Source: Psychrobacter sp. Ps6
GTDB lineage: Bacteria > Pseudomonadota > Gammaproteobacteria > Pseudomonadales > Moraxellaceae
Length of the DNA: 63,869 bases
Assembly: GCF_022129235.1 (NCBI RefSeq)
Contig: NZ_JADQAI010000012.1
Coordinates: 1-63,869 of the forward strand
Direction of reading: 5' to 3'
Part shown: one piece after another, positions 17,791 to 27,129 of the stretch
Layout: each line of letters opens with the position of its first letter
How positions within the stretch are numbered: position 1 is the first letter of the stretch
Position numbers and translations under genes: made by a program
The notes under the pieces: model-generated
Seen by the model: the letters and a program-made list of their open reading frames with translations, nothing else
What the model was told of the DNA's origin: nothing
The model's database searches: none

Positions 17791-18357
17791 ATGCAAGATT
17801 TAATAAAAAAAGCCGGACAAGTAAAGCTATTGGTCATGGATGTCGATGGGATTTTATCTAATGGTCAAATTATCTATGACGCTAATGGCATCGAAACCAA
17901 AGCGTTTTCAGTACAGGATGGCGTGGGCGTTAAGTCTCTAGCGCGTTATGGCATTTTAACTGCTATTATTACTGGGCGTAGCAGCGCTATGGTTGATAAA
18001 CGTGCAACAGAAATGGGTGTCAATTACGTGGTACAAGGACGGGATGATAAGCTCATTGCACTAAAAGAGTTGTTATCGTCTCTTGACCCTGAGCTCAATA
18101 TTACTGCTGCCGACTGTGCTTATATGGGTGATGACTTACCAGATATTAAAGCGATGCAAACGGTAGGGTTTGCAGCAACCGTCCCAAATGCACACGCGGA
18201 AGTCATAAAACGTAGCGATATGGTCACTACTCGAGCAGGTGGCACTGGTGCAGTACGTGAGGTATGTGATCTCATTTTAAAGGGTCATGGACATTATCAA
18301 GACTTTATCGCACATTATACGCTTGATGAAACTCAAGCTCAGGATGAACTGTCGTGA
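17791..18357 (+). CDS. kdsC: 3-deoxy-D-manno-octulosonate 8-phosphate phosphatase
   Basis: KdsC is a C0-type HAD phosphatase that releases Kdo from Kdo 8-phosphate. HAD motif I appears as VMDVDGILSNG near residue 15, motif II as ITGRSS near 60 and motif IV as YMGDDLPDI near 110. The length of 188 residues is normal. The end overlaps the GTG start of lptC by four bases (GTGA). Confidence 0.95.
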   Translation: MQDLIKKAGQVKLLVMDVDGILSNGQIIYDANGIETKAFSVQDGVGVKSLARYGILTAIITGRSSAMVDKRATEMGVNYVVQGRDDKLIALKELLSSLDPELNITAADCAYMGDDLPDIKAMQTVGFAATVPNAHAEVIKRSDMVTTRAGGTGAVREVCDLILKGHGHYQDFIAHYTLDETQAQDELS

Positions 18358-18938
18358 ATACACGTGTTCTCATTATATTAGCGTTGATTATTGCTGGTAT
18401 TGCGGGCTGGTTTTTCCAGCAGCAAGGGGATGTATCGCCACCAGTCAATATCGAGACGACAGATGTCGATTATGAAGCCACTGATATCAAAGCAGTTCAG
18501 ACAAATGAGCAAGGTGAAACTGAGTATGAACTTACTGCTGAGTCTTTGACGCATAATCCTGAAACCAATCAGGATGAGATGTCAGGCATTACGATGAATT
18601 GGGAGCCGTCAACAGAGCAGCGCTACCGTATTCAAGCAGGTAGTGCAGCCATCAGTCAGCAAACAGGGGAGTTGAGCTTATCAGGTGGCTTTACACTGGT
18701 TAGCGAAGGTAATAAAGAGGCGTCTGATATTGAGCCAATAAAAGTGACTGGTAGTACCCTAAAAGGCAATACAAAGTCCGGTCAAGTGTATAGCGATGAG
18801 CCTGTCAAAATTGAGCAAGGGATGAATCGTTTTGAAGCATCCAGCATGACCGCCAATCTGGAGACAGGTGAATATGAGTTTGGGCAAGTTGCTGTCGCTT
18901 TTACGCCCGCTGATCGTCAAGACAAAGCATTATTTTAA
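18354..18938 (+). CDS. lptC: LPS export protein LptC
   Basis: LptC is the bitopic inner-membrane protein that hands lipopolysaccharide from LptB2FG to LptA. The start is GTG, overlapping the kdsC stop (GTGA). Residues 2-20 form one membrane anchor (RVLIILALIIAGIAGWFF). The rest is a periplasmic beta domain with TDIKAVQTNEQGETEYELTA, LSGGFTLVSE and SGQVYSDEPVKIEQ, typical of the family. Length is 194 residues. Confidence 0.9.
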   Translation: MNTRVLIILALIIAGIAGWFFQQQGDVSPPVNIETTDVDYEATDIKAVQTNEQGETEYELTAESLTHNPETNQDEMSGITMNWEPSTEQRYRIQAGSAAISQQTGELSLSGGFTLVSEGNKEASDIEPIKVTGSTLKGNTKSGQVYSDEPVKIEQGMNRFEASSMTANLETGEYEFGQVAVAFTPADRQDKALF

Positions 18939-19019
18939 ACTAGCGCTTTTTACTACATTAAAACAGCAGCTAGCATAAAGTTTGCAAATCCTATCACCAA
19001 TTATGAAACGAGTTATTAT

Positions 19020-19574
19020 ATGAAATCTAAATTTTTGCCTACTTTATGCGCATCAATCTGCCCACATAAGCTACGTGTTGTTCCAACGTTCATGTTATTA
19101 GCCCTACCGTTGTATAGCCATGCCTTGCCATCAGATGCCAATCAGCAAATCAAACTGCTAGCGGATAAGGCCACTTATAGTGAGCGTACGGGCGTTACTA
19201 GTTACTCAGGTAATGTCATCATTACTCAAGGTACTTTTAAAATGACTGCGGACAATATCACAGTCAACCTCTCGCAGCAGCGCAGCATTAATTCAGCGGT
19301 AGCGACGGGTCGTCCAGCCACTATGCAGCAGGTTGTGACGCAAGAAAAAGGCTTAGCAAAAGGTCAGGCAAATAAGATTGATTATAACGCGGTATCTGGC
19401 ATTATCACCTTAACAGGAAATGCCAAGCTGGTTCAGAATGGGGCAAGTTTTGCTGGTAATGTCATTCGTTATAGTCTAAAAGCAGGTGATGTAGAAGCGA
19501 CCGCTGGTGGTAATCAGCGAGTAGAATTGGTATTCCCACCAAACAATAATACCAACCAAAGTGGCGTACGCTAA
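19020..19574 (+). CDS. lptA: LPS transport periplasmic protein LptA
   Basis: LptA forms the periplasmic beta-jellyroll bridge for lipopolysaccharide. A signal peptide ends near residue 36 (FMLLALPLYSHALPSD). The OstA-like domain follows with LLADKATYSERTGVTSYSGN, ITQGTFKMTADNI and ATGRPATMQQ. The 184-residue length is typical. It lies 81 bases after lptC and 74 before lptB, so all three are likely co-transcribed. Confidence 0.92.
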   Translation: MKSKFLPTLCASICPHKLRVVPTFMLLALPLYSHALPSDANQQIKLLADKATYSERTGVTSYSGNVIITQGTFKMTADNITVNLSQQRSINSAVATGRPATMQQVVTQEKGLAKGQANKIDYNAVSGIITLTGNAKLVQNGASFAGNVIRYSLKAGDVEATAGGNQRVELVFPPNNNTNQSGVR

Positions 19575-19648
19575 TCTAGCTAACCAAAGCATAAATAGGT
19601 TTTTGGTAATATCTGAGTATCCGAATATCGTGAAAGCAAGAGTAAGCT

Positions 19649-20428
19649 ATGAGTGACAATAAAAATATAGATTCTTCAGTATCGAATAGTAATACGGCGC
19701 CTGTCGCTCGCTTGACTATGCAAAATTTGGGTAAACGTTACGGCAAGCGCTGGGTTGTCAAAGATGTCTCGTTTTCTGTTGAGCAAGGCCAAGTTGTTGG
19801 GCTGCTAGGCCCGAATGGTGCTGGTAAAACGACCAGTTTTTACATGGTAGTGGGACTGGTCAACATGGATAAGGGCCGTGTCACTCTAGGAAAAATGGAT
19901 CTGTCTAAATACGCTATGCATGAGCGTGCTCGTGCTGGCATTGGTTATTTGCCGCAAGAAGCGTCGATTTTCCGTAAATTATCGATCGAAGACAATATAT
20001 TAGCCATTTTGCAGACTCGTACAGAGTTAAGTAAAGCTGAGCAGCAGCAAGAGCTTGAAAAACTGATTGGCGAATTCCATTTAGAACATGTACGTACCTC
20101 ACTGGGAATGAGTGTGTCAGGCGGCGAGCGTCGTCGCTGTGAAATTGCTCGTGCGCTAGCAGCGGATCCTAAATTTATCTTATTGGATGAGCCGTTTGCC
20201 GGTGTAGACCCCATTTCTGTTGGCGATATCAAGGATGTTATTTTGACACTGAAAAATCGTGGTATTGGTGTGTTAATCACTGATCACAATGTTCGTGATA
20301 CGTTAGCCATCTGTGAAAAGGCTTATATCGTTTCAGAAGGGGCTATCATTGCCGAAGGTACTTCATCGGAAGTCTTAGAAAATGATCTGGTGAAATCTGT
20401 TTACTTAGGTAAAGATTTTCAAGTATAG
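19649..20428 (+). CDS. lptB: LPS export ABC transporter ATPase LptB
   Basis: LptB powers lipopolysaccharide extraction from the inner membrane with LptF and LptG, which are not in the window. It has Walker [21 protein letters not shown] near residue 52, the Q-loop [14 protein letters not shown] near 105, signature [15 protein letters not shown] near 155, Walker [14 protein letters not shown] near 175 and switch His in [11 protein letters not shown] near 211. An 18-residue polar N-terminal extension precedes the usual start. The rpoN gene that often follows lptB is replaced here by radA after 266 bases without a gene. Confidence 0.96.
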   Translation: MSDNKNIDSSVSNSNTAPVARLTMQNLGKRYGKRWVVKDVSFSVEQGQVVGLLGPNGAGKTTSFYMVVGLVNMDKGRVTLGKMDLSKYAMHERARAGIGYLPQEASIFRKLSIEDNILAILQTRTELSKAEQQQELEKLIGEFHLEHVRTSLGMSVSGGERRRCEIARALAADPKFILLDEPFAGVDPISVGDIKDVILTLKNRGIGVLITDHNVRDTLAICEKAYIVSEGAIIAEGTSSEVLENDLVKSVYLGKDFQV

Positions 20429-20694
20429 CTCGCCGCGCTAAATCATTTTTACTCATATTTTTATCTACACGAACTGCTGGTTTTAGCATTGCGACTAACT
20501 TATAAAGCCAGCAGTCAACATCTTCATTATATTTAGAATAACCTACGCTTAGCGTTCTCCCTTCTATCAAATACAGCTTTCGATACTCACAACTGGCTGA
20601 TCGCGACAAACACTCTTACATTCCCACTCATCAAAGAGCGTACGATATTTTATTCATTATTCTCGACTAATCATCTGAATAAGGCTCATCATTT

Positions 20695-22131
20695 ATGGCA
20701 AAAAATAAAAGCAGTTATGTCTGTCAGCATTGCGGTGCGCATTTTGGCAAATGGGCAGGGCAGTGTACCGATTGCGGCGAATGGAATAGCTTGGTAGAAG
20801 CGCCAAATGTCAGTATGCCGCATCACAATAAAGGTACCGCCAAGCCTAATGCCAGCCGATCCACTTCTCGTAGTACTGCTGCACCAGCTGGTAACTACTC
20901 TGGCACTCACAGCGCCGTTATGCCACTTAACGCAGTCAGTGTGACGTTAGACACACGCTTGCCAACAGGTATTAGTGAGTTTGATCGTGTGCTGGGTGGT
21001 GGATTGGTAGCTGGTTCTGTCGTACTAATCGGTGGTGACCCTGGTATTGGTAAGTCAACCATATTGTTACAGACTGCGACCAATATGGCACGTGCCGATT
21101 CTTTGGCAGGTAGCGCGCTTTATGTGACTGGCGAAGAGTCACTTGCACAAGTAGCTATGCGTGCCAAACGCTTAGATTTACCTGCTGATAGACTTCGCGT
21201 ACTCGCAGAAACTAATGTGGAAACCATTTGTGCGGCCTTAACCCAAGAGCAGCCAGCCATTGCTATTATTGACTCTATCCAGACTATTTATACTGACGCC
21301 ATCAACTCTGCACCAGGCGGTGTCAGTCAAATCAGAGAGTCTGCCGCGATTTTAACGCGCTATGCGAAGCAAACAGGCACAGCGCTATTTTTAGTGGGCC
21401 ATGTGACTAAAGAAGGCACTTTAGCAGGCCCACGTGTACTTGAGCATATGGTCGATACGGTATTGTATTTTGAAGGTCAGTCTGACTCACGTTTTCGAAT
21501 GATTCGTGCGGTCAAAAACCGTTTTGGCGCGGTTAATGAGCTGGGTATTTTTGGCATGACTGACATGGGGCTCAAAGAAGTCGCCAATCCATCAGCGATA
21601 TTTTTGAGCCGTTATGATAAGCCCGTTGCTGGATCTGTCGTTATGGTTAGCCGTGAAGGGACTAGGCCTTTACTGGTTGAGGTACAAGCGTTGGTGGATG
21701 ACTCCCAAGGACAGCCCAGACGCATGGCATTGGGTTTGGACTTCCAGCGTTTGTCCATGCTACTAGCAGTGATGCATCGTCATGGTGGCATTCATACCAG
21801 TGGACAAGACGTGTATGTCAACGTTGTTGGTGGCGTCAAAGTCATAGAGACTGGATCTGACTTAGCAGTGCTGTTGGCATGCGCCTCAAGCATCAAAGAA
21901 ATGCCATTGCCATCGTCATTAGCAGTTTTTGGTGAGGTCGGTTTATCTGGTGAAATCCGTCCAGTGCCCAACGGTCAGGAACGTTTAAAAGAAGCGATGA
22001 AGCATGGGTTCAAACATGCGATTATTCCGAAGGCCAATGCACCTGCTAAAGATGCGCCTCAATTTAAAGGAATCAATGTGATTGCTGTTGAACGTCTTGA
22101 CGATGCTATCGAAAGTGCCTTTGAGTTATAG
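20695..22131 (+). CDS. radA: DNA repair protein RadA
   Basis: RadA (Sms) drives branch migration during recombination. The N-terminal zinc finger CQHCGAHFGKWAGQCTDCGEWN (two CxxC pairs), the Walker A GGDPGIGKSTILLQ near residue 104, YVTGEESLAQV, the RadA KNRFG motif near 264 and the C-terminal Lon-protease-like domain (QDVYVNVVGGVKV, GEVGLSGEIRPV) are all present. At 478 residues it has a slightly longer Ser/Thr/Ala linker after the zinc finger. A terminator follows at 22162. Confidence 0.96.
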   Translation: MAKNKSSYVCQHCGAHFGKWAGQCTDCGEWNSLVEAPNVSMPHHNKGTAKPNASRSTSRSTAAPAGNYSGTHSAVMPLNAVSVTLDTRLPTGISEFDRVLGGGLVAGSVVLIGGDPGIGKSTILLQTATNMARADSLAGSALYVTGEESLAQVAMRAKRLDLPADRLRVLAETNVETICAALTQEQPAIAIIDSIQTIYTDAINSAPGGVSQIRESAAILTRYAKQTGTALFLVGHVTKEGTLAGPRVLEHMVDTVLYFEGQSDSRFRMIRAVKNRFGAVNELGIFGMTDMGLKEVANPSAIFLSRYDKPVAGSVVMVSREGTRPLLVEVQALVDDSQGQPRRMALGLDFQRLSMLLAVMHRHGGIHTSGQDVYVNVVGGVKVIETGSDLAVLLACASSIKEMPLPSSLAVFGEVGLSGEIRPVPNGQERLKEAMKHGFKHAIIPKANAPAKDAPQFKGINVIAVERLDDAIESAFEL

Positions 22132-22161
22132 GTAGTCTTGGGAAATATAAAGGATGTTATC

Positions 22162-22198
22162 AAAAAGCGCCTAACTCATGATAAGTTAGGCGCTTTTA
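22162..22198. terminator. Terminator between radA and the RlpA-like gene
   Basis: A perfect 14-bp stem (22163-22176 with 22184-22197) has a 7-nt loop. It is flanked by A and T runs and shared by converging genes. Confidence 0.85.
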
Positions 22199-22226
22199 GT
22201 GTTTATTTTATATGAATTGTCTAAAG

Positions 22227-22841
22227 TTAAGGCCCTGAAACACGCTCAATAGAAACGTTACCAACACCTTTGTTTGTGATACCTAAACGCTTAGCAGCGC
22301 CATAAGATAAGTCCATAACACGGTTGCCATGGAATGGGCCACGATCGTTAACTTTTACCACAACGCTCTTGCCGTTAGTTTTATTGGTAACTTTAACATA
22401 GCAGTTTAATGGTAGTGAGCGATGCGCCGCAGTCAGACCATTCATGTCAAAGGTTTCGCCACTGGCTGTTTTACGGCCATGAAACTTACGACCATACCAA
22501 GAGGCAAGACCAGTTTGTTTAAATTTACTGACAGAGTTAGAGGCTACTGCGGTTAGGCGCTCTAACACATCTTCATCATTGGTGACTTGAGTAGTATCAC
22601 TCGCTAATAGTGAGCTACTAAGTGCTAATGAAGTAGGCTGACGTGCGGATTTGACCAAACTTGATGCACCATCATGCTGACGGCTAAGCTCACCAAGTAC
22701 ACGATCGATATGGGAGGCGTTATCTTGCGAAATCATTGCAAGGGAGGTTTTTGCTTCTACAGCATTTACGTTTGTAGCAACTGCAGAGCCAGCGAATAAA
22801 ACTGCCGACATAGTAAGTAAACCAGATAAACGCTTATTCAT
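22227..22841 (-). CDS. RlpA-like septal ring lytic transglycosylase family protein
   Basis: The 204-residue protein has a signal peptide (residues 1-28, SGLLTMSAVLFAGSAVATNVNA) and a C-terminal double-psi beta-barrel: GLASWYGRKFHGRKTASGE, ALPLNCY-like TAAHRSLPLNCYVKVTN, VVKVNDRGPFHGNRVMDLSY and AAKRLGI. The RlpA family cleaves naked glycan strands at the septum or acts as a periplasmic binding protein. There is no lipobox and no SPOR domain, so it resembles short RlpA-like proteins rather than full RlpA. It faces a 910-base gene-free region upstream. Confidence 0.85.
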   Translation of the reverse strand: MNKRLSGLLTMSAVLFAGSAVATNVNAVEAKTSLAMISQDNASHIDRVLGELSRQHDGASSLVKSARQPTSLALSSSLLASDTTQVTNDEDVLERLTAVASNSVSKFKQTGLASWYGRKFHGRKTASGETFDMNGLTAAHRSLPLNCYVKVTNKTNGKSVVVKVNDRGPFHGNRVMDLSYGAAKRLGITNKGVGNVSIERVSGP

Positions 22842-23751
22842 AAATACCTCTATAACTTATACACTAAAACCTAACTCTAAATTTTTTAGATTGAGTATGA
22901 CAGCGTTAGACCAATCTAACAGTGAATCAAACTCTAGAATCTTCATATTAATCTATTGTTTTTATAGCGATTAATATTTAGGGCGAGACTCTTATAGGTT
23001 TCAATATATGGTAATTTTTCATTTTATGATCATAAGTAGCGGTAGTAATGACCGTAGTTACTTAGGACATGCTTAAATGATAGTCAGCGATATTCATTGA
23101 GTACTTATTTTTAGCTTAGAGATTAAGTATCAATGTCACTATATGTCGTATCTATAAAACTTCCGATATACAAACTTTTTGATATTGCTAAAGTAATGAA
23201 GGGTTTAAACGTTGTTGCGTGATGCTTTGTTATTAAACCGTTAACTAAGTAGTGTATTTGAAAGTCTGAAATCTACAAGCTGCTAACTATACGACTAATC
23301 TACAACCAAAGTATAATTAAATGCAAAGTTTGTTAGTGGCTATGTACGGGTTATGTATCAAAGTACAGTAAAATGAGGTTAACGCAATTTTTTGTAAAAA
23401 ACAAGGAATAAAATATTTCAGCCCTGATTTACAATTCATTTTTGTTAAAAAAATCACTATTAATGACAGTATGATACAAGTAATTAATTAACAATGCTTT
23501 ATGTCTCATGACAGCCTTTTGATAGGCTGGTCATGGCTGGGGATTATGTAGTATCTATTAAAAGTAACAAAATATTAATAGCAGAAAAATCGCTGATATT
23601 TTGACTTAATCTAAACTTTATTATCAATAATTATGCGAGAGTGCTTTATTTTATGCTCAGTGTTTTTGAGAAATATTAACAATGTATGTTTGTCATATTT
23701 CAATGATAATTTACTAATATTTTATACGTAAGGTATTGATTTTAAGTGTTT
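22842..23751. other. 910-base gene-poor region
   Basis: This very AT-rich stretch lies between the RlpA-like gene start and the rodA end. I found no ORF with start and ribosome-binding site, no IS trace and no tRNA. The single clear structure is a hairpin at 23507-23535. Confidence 0.6.
23507..23535. repeat. Orphan inverted repeat
   Basis: CATGACAGCC (23507-23516) pairs with GGCT-G-GTCATG (23525-23535): ten base pairs with one bulged G and an 8-nt loop. No T tract follows on either strand, so a terminator is unlikely. Confidence 0.5.
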
Positions 23752-24900
23752 TTAACCAGACTTGTGAGTGTGAATTGACATCAATAAGCCAAAACCTGCC
23801 ATCAAAGTCACGATAGCGGTACCACCATAGCTTATAAAAGGGAGGGGTACGCCAACAACAGGTAAAATACCACCAACCATACCGACATTGACGAATATAT
23901 AAACGAAGAAAGACATGGCGATAGCGCCAGCTAACAGTCTGCTATAAACGTCAGGATGGGTGAAAGCGATATATAGGGCACGCGACAAAAGGCAAAAATA
24001 AATAAACATCAGTAGCATGACACCTAGTAAACCAAATTCTTCAGAGAAGGCTGCAATAATAAAGTCAGTATGACCTTCTGGTAAAAAATGCAGATGTGAC
24101 TGTGTGCCTTCTAAATACCCTTTACCAGTAAGGCCGCCTGAACCAATAGCGGTCTTTGATTGGATAATATTCCACCCAGCACCTTGTACATCGGCTTCAG
24201 GATTAAGTAGGGTTAGGACGCGCGTACGCTGATAATCATGCAACAAAAAGTTCCAGGCAAAAGCAATGAAAGGTATTGCTAAAATCACAGCAGCAGAAAT
24301 CAAGCGCCAAGACAGTCCAGCCAAGAACAGCACGAAAATGCCACTGGCAGCGACTAAAAGTGAAGTACCAAGATCAGGCTCTTCTGCAATCAATAATACG
24401 GGTACGATAATCAATGCCAAAGTAATGGCAATACTGGAGGGTGATGGCGGAAGATCACGCTTGGACAAAAACCAAGCACACATCATCGGCATACCAAGCT
24501 TCATAAATTCAGATGGCTGCACACTACCAAATCCAGGCAAGTTGATCCAACGCTGAGCACCCATACGCACTTCACCGATGATATCAACCAATACCAACAA
24601 TATAAGCCCTAATACATAAAACATAGGCGTAAAGGTACGATAAAGGCTTGGCGGTATTTGTGCCATTGTAAACATCACGGTGAATGCCACACCGTAACTC
24701 ACCATCTGACGTATGACCATGCCAACGTCTTGACTGGCAGCACTATATAAAATCGTCAGACCAATGCAGCAAACCGTTAACAAAAGCAAGGTCAACCATG
24801 GATCGATGTGAATACGTTGCCAGATCGTCGGTGCATGACTTTGGCCTAAGTGATGGCTCTGACGTGAAAAACGGTATTGCGGGTTAGAAGACATAGGCAA
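23752..24900 (-). CDS. rodA: Rod-shape peptidoglycan glycosyltransferase RodA
   Basis: RodA is the SEDS-family polymerase of the elongasome. The 382-residue protein has about ten membrane helices, EPDLGTSLLVAASGIFVLFLAGL in the middle, GSGGLTGKGYLEGTQSHLHFLPEGHTDFIIAAFSEEFGLLG (SEDS loop, about 250-290) and the C-terminal PVVGVPLPFISYGGTA. It lies alone; the usual upstream partner pbp2 (mrdA) is not adjacent. A 35-residue polar N-terminus (MPMSSNPQYRFSRQSHHLGQ...) precedes the first helix; the ATG three codons on is an alternative start. Confidence 0.93.
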   Translation of the reverse strand: MPMSSNPQYRFSRQSHHLGQSHAPTIWQRIHIDPWLTLLLLTVCCIGLTILYSAASQDVGMVIRQMVSYGVAFTVMFTMAQIPPSLYRTFTPMFYVLGLILLVLVDIIGEVRMGAQRWINLPGFGSVQPSEFMKLGMPMMCAWFLSKRDLPPSPSSIAITLALIIVPVLLIAEEPDLGTSLLVAASGIFVLFLAGLSWRLISAAVILAIPFIAFAWNFLLHDYQRTRVLTLLNPEADVQGAGWNIIQSKTAIGSGGLTGKGYLEGTQSHLHFLPEGHTDFIIAAFSEEFGLLGVMLLMFIYFCLLSRALYIAFTHPDVYSRLLAGAIAMSFFVYIFVNVGMVGGILPVVGVPLPFISYGGTAIVTLMAGFGLLMSIHTHKSG

Positions 24901-25176
24901 ATTTTGGCTAGCAGTTGGAGTAAAAGGGAGAGGTTATCTAAGCTGTTTCATATAAAATATGTGATGAGTATTTGACGGTCTCTAGTCTAATAGAAGCTCA
25001 CGGACAAAAAAACAAGCAGATACTTAACATCTAGACAATAAAGTCACTGAATTATAAAAGTGATAAGGATAAGTGTTAATTACGAATATCTTGCCTCAGA
25101 TTAGAGGCGATAGTTTAGCCTGCCTGTTGAAAATTTGATAGTATCGATAAAACGTTTTTAGCGGTAGATTCCTGCA

Positions 25177-26145
25177 ATGATAAAATCAAAAAACCATAAC
25201 TATGGACAAATCCAGAAGCCTATTCTTGCACTGGTTGTTTGTATGAGTAGCATCAGTGTTCATGCCGCTATCATCAGTGATAATAGTGAACGCCGTATCG
25301 AAGTGCGTCAAGGCAGTGGCGACACTAGCAATGCTTATATATCGCCTTCTAATAATGTCTCTAATCAGCGCCCTGGTGTCACTATGTTAAGTGGCGCAAA
25401 TGCATCAAATGGCGATAGTATGCAAAGCTTGATTGCACAAAAGCAGCGTGATTTTGAAATTGATGCCAGTCTGTCTATCGAGGAAAACAAACACGTCAAT
25501 GTGAATCAACGAAGACCGACTTATAATACAACTTACCGTAATAACAGCTACAGCACAACGAATAACACCTATAATAGTGCCAACAACGATCTTACCAGCA
25601 TGGACTTTAATGCATGGCTCAACAGTAACAGTTACCGTGCTAGGCAAGTAGCCGAATATCAGCGCTATTTGAGCGCGCGTGTGGGTGCACAAAATGTACC
25701 ACCACTGTCTCAGCTACTTACCACCGCGCGCAGCTGGGACAAATGCGGTTATGAGCCTTATCAGCTGCCACCGCAAGAGCTATGGGCCAATATTGTACCG
25801 ACCCTACGTCTCTATAGCGAACTAAAAAACCAAGGAGTTTTACCTGTGAGCACCGAGATACGCTCGGTATACCGTAGCCCTGGGCTCAACGACTGTGCTG
25901 GCGGTGCTGGCAGTAGCAAACATATGAATGCAAGTGCTATGGATATTTGGGTGCCAGAGTACGAAGACAACCTATGGCGGCTCAGTACGATGCAGGATGG
26001 CCTGTGCCAGTTTTGGCAATATCAAGGACAGTCTTACAACTTTGGCTTGGGTTTATATGCCACGGGTGCAATTCATCTCGATACTGATGGTTATCGTAAA
26101 TGGGGTTTCAACCATGCCAGTAGTAGCTCTTCTTGTCGCTATTAG
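25177..26145 (+). CDS. Exported M15-family peptidase (D-Ala-D-Ala carboxypeptidase-like)
   Basis: A signal peptide covers residues 1-31 (ILALVVCMSSISVHAAII). A long Asn/Ser/Thr-rich spacer runs to about 145. The C-terminal domain resembles peptidase M15_3: SVYRSPGLNDCAGGAGSSKHMNASAMDIW, with metal ligands His and Asp in SKHMNASAMD (about 247-254), and a last ligand His in GAIHLDTDGYRKWG (about 298). M15 enzymes cut D-Ala-D-Ala or cell-wall peptides in the periplasm. Extra Cys pairs (WDKCGYEPY, LNDCAGG, GLCQFW, SSSCRY) suggest disulfides. The substrate is not established. Confidence 0.8.
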   Translation: MIKSKNHNYGQIQKPILALVVCMSSISVHAAIISDNSERRIEVRQGSGDTSNAYISPSNNVSNQRPGVTMLSGANASNGDSMQSLIAQKQRDFEIDASLSIEENKHVNVNQRRPTYNTTYRNNSYSTTNNTYNSANNDLTSMDFNAWLNSNSYRARQVAEYQRYLSARVGAQNVPPLSQLLTTARSWDKCGYEPYQLPPQELWANIVPTLRLYSELKNQGVLPVSTEIRSVYRSPGLNDCAGGAGSSKHMNASAMDIWVPEYEDNLWRLSTMQDGLCQFWQYQGQSYNFGLGLYATGAIHLDTDGYRKWGFNHASSSSSCRY

Positions 26146-26399
26146 ATAGCTAAGGGTTAACGCATCGTAAGCAAGCACACACTCAAATTAGTGACAATAA
26201 AAAAACCAGAAACAGTATAATATCGCTTATAAATTTTAAAGCTAAATGATTAATAAGATGAGCTGGCTAGACGCGCAAGTTCACCAAAAAATTGTTTGGA
26301 ATTAGGATTTCATGCTCTAATAAAGGCATGTTTATCAATTATCTTTATATCCTTATCGCTCTTCAAGGAAGAAGATTACGGTTATTATAAGCGGGATTT

Positions 26400-26996
26400 A
26401 TGACAAAGCAGCATTCAGCAGTCGCAAGATGCAGTAAATCGAATGAAAGGAAACAACGTTTTTTTCGCTCAAAATATATTTACACCACGTTAATAGGCAT
26501 GGCATCATTTTCCATATTACTGGTGAGTGCCTGCAGTCCAGAACCCTATTCTGAAAACAGCTCATTGGTGACAGATAAAGCTGCACTAACACGTGATAGC
26601 ATCGCACAAAATTCTGAAGGCATTGAAGACGGTATTAGAAACTCTTATGCTCGTTTGGCCTCAGAGCGCGCTGATGTATGCCCAAAGTTGATAGAAGAAG
26701 AACAGGGTAGTCAGGTTATTGAGCGCGTTGCAGAAGTGATGGTAAACGATTATTGTGACTATTTCCTATATCCTCGAGAGGGTCAGCATATTTCAGTCGC
26801 CACCAACAATAGCCAAATCGAAGCCTTACTGATAGTTCCCGCGCTACATGACTTTGCTAATGGTGGTTATGAGGTCATGTCTTACGACAAGCATATCATT
26901 CGACTAAGCTATAATGGTGCCACCTATAAGCCTCAAAACCTCAATTACGACATCGTAATGACCATTTCTGATAACTCTGATAAAGAGTATTCGTAG
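26400..26996 (+). CDS. Uncharacterised lipoprotein
   Basis: A long basic N-terminus is followed by a hydrophobic stretch and the lipobox LLVSAC (Cys45), predicting a lipidated 154-residue mature protein. I recognise no domain. Features are an acidic helix-like region with EEEQGSQVIERVAEVMVNDY, two Cys after the lipid Cys (VCPKL, DYCDYF) and a beta-like C-terminus ending YDIVMTISDNSDKEYS. No good ribosome-binding site precedes ATG 26400, so an internal start such as the Met at residue 34 is possible, although it would leave a very short signal. Confidence 0.6.
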   Translation: MTKQHSAVARCSKSNERKQRFFRSKYIYTTLIGMASFSILLVSACSPEPYSENSSLVTDKAALTRDSIAQNSEGIEDGIRNSYARLASERADVCPKLIEEEQGSQVIERVAEVMVNDYCDYFLYPREGQHISVATNNSQIEALLIVPALHDFANGGYEVMSYDKHIIRLSYNGATYKPQNLNYDIVMTISDNSDKEYS

Positions 26997-27040
26997 CCCT
27001 TTTTTGATATCACAAGTCAGTCACAAGATAATAAGCATAT

Positions 27041-27077
27041 GAGTGATGAGCCGGGCATACTGAACTGCTCATCACTC
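27041..27077. terminator. Hairpin between converging genes
   Basis: A perfect 11-bp stem (27041-27051 with 27067-27077) has a 15-nt loop and no T run. It lies between the converging lipoprotein and M16 genes. Confidence 0.5.
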
Positions 27078-27129
27078 ACGCTATTCACTATCTAATTGAG
27101 TGAATTTACCCCAACTGATTTTCCTCTTT

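Noticed and set aside
20346..20609. Minus-strand ORF in the lptB-radA gap
   Set aside because: It overlaps the lptB 3' end, has no ribosome-binding site and no protein-like features.
22842..23751. CRISPR or tandem repeats in the long gap
   Set aside because: No regularly spaced repeat is present.
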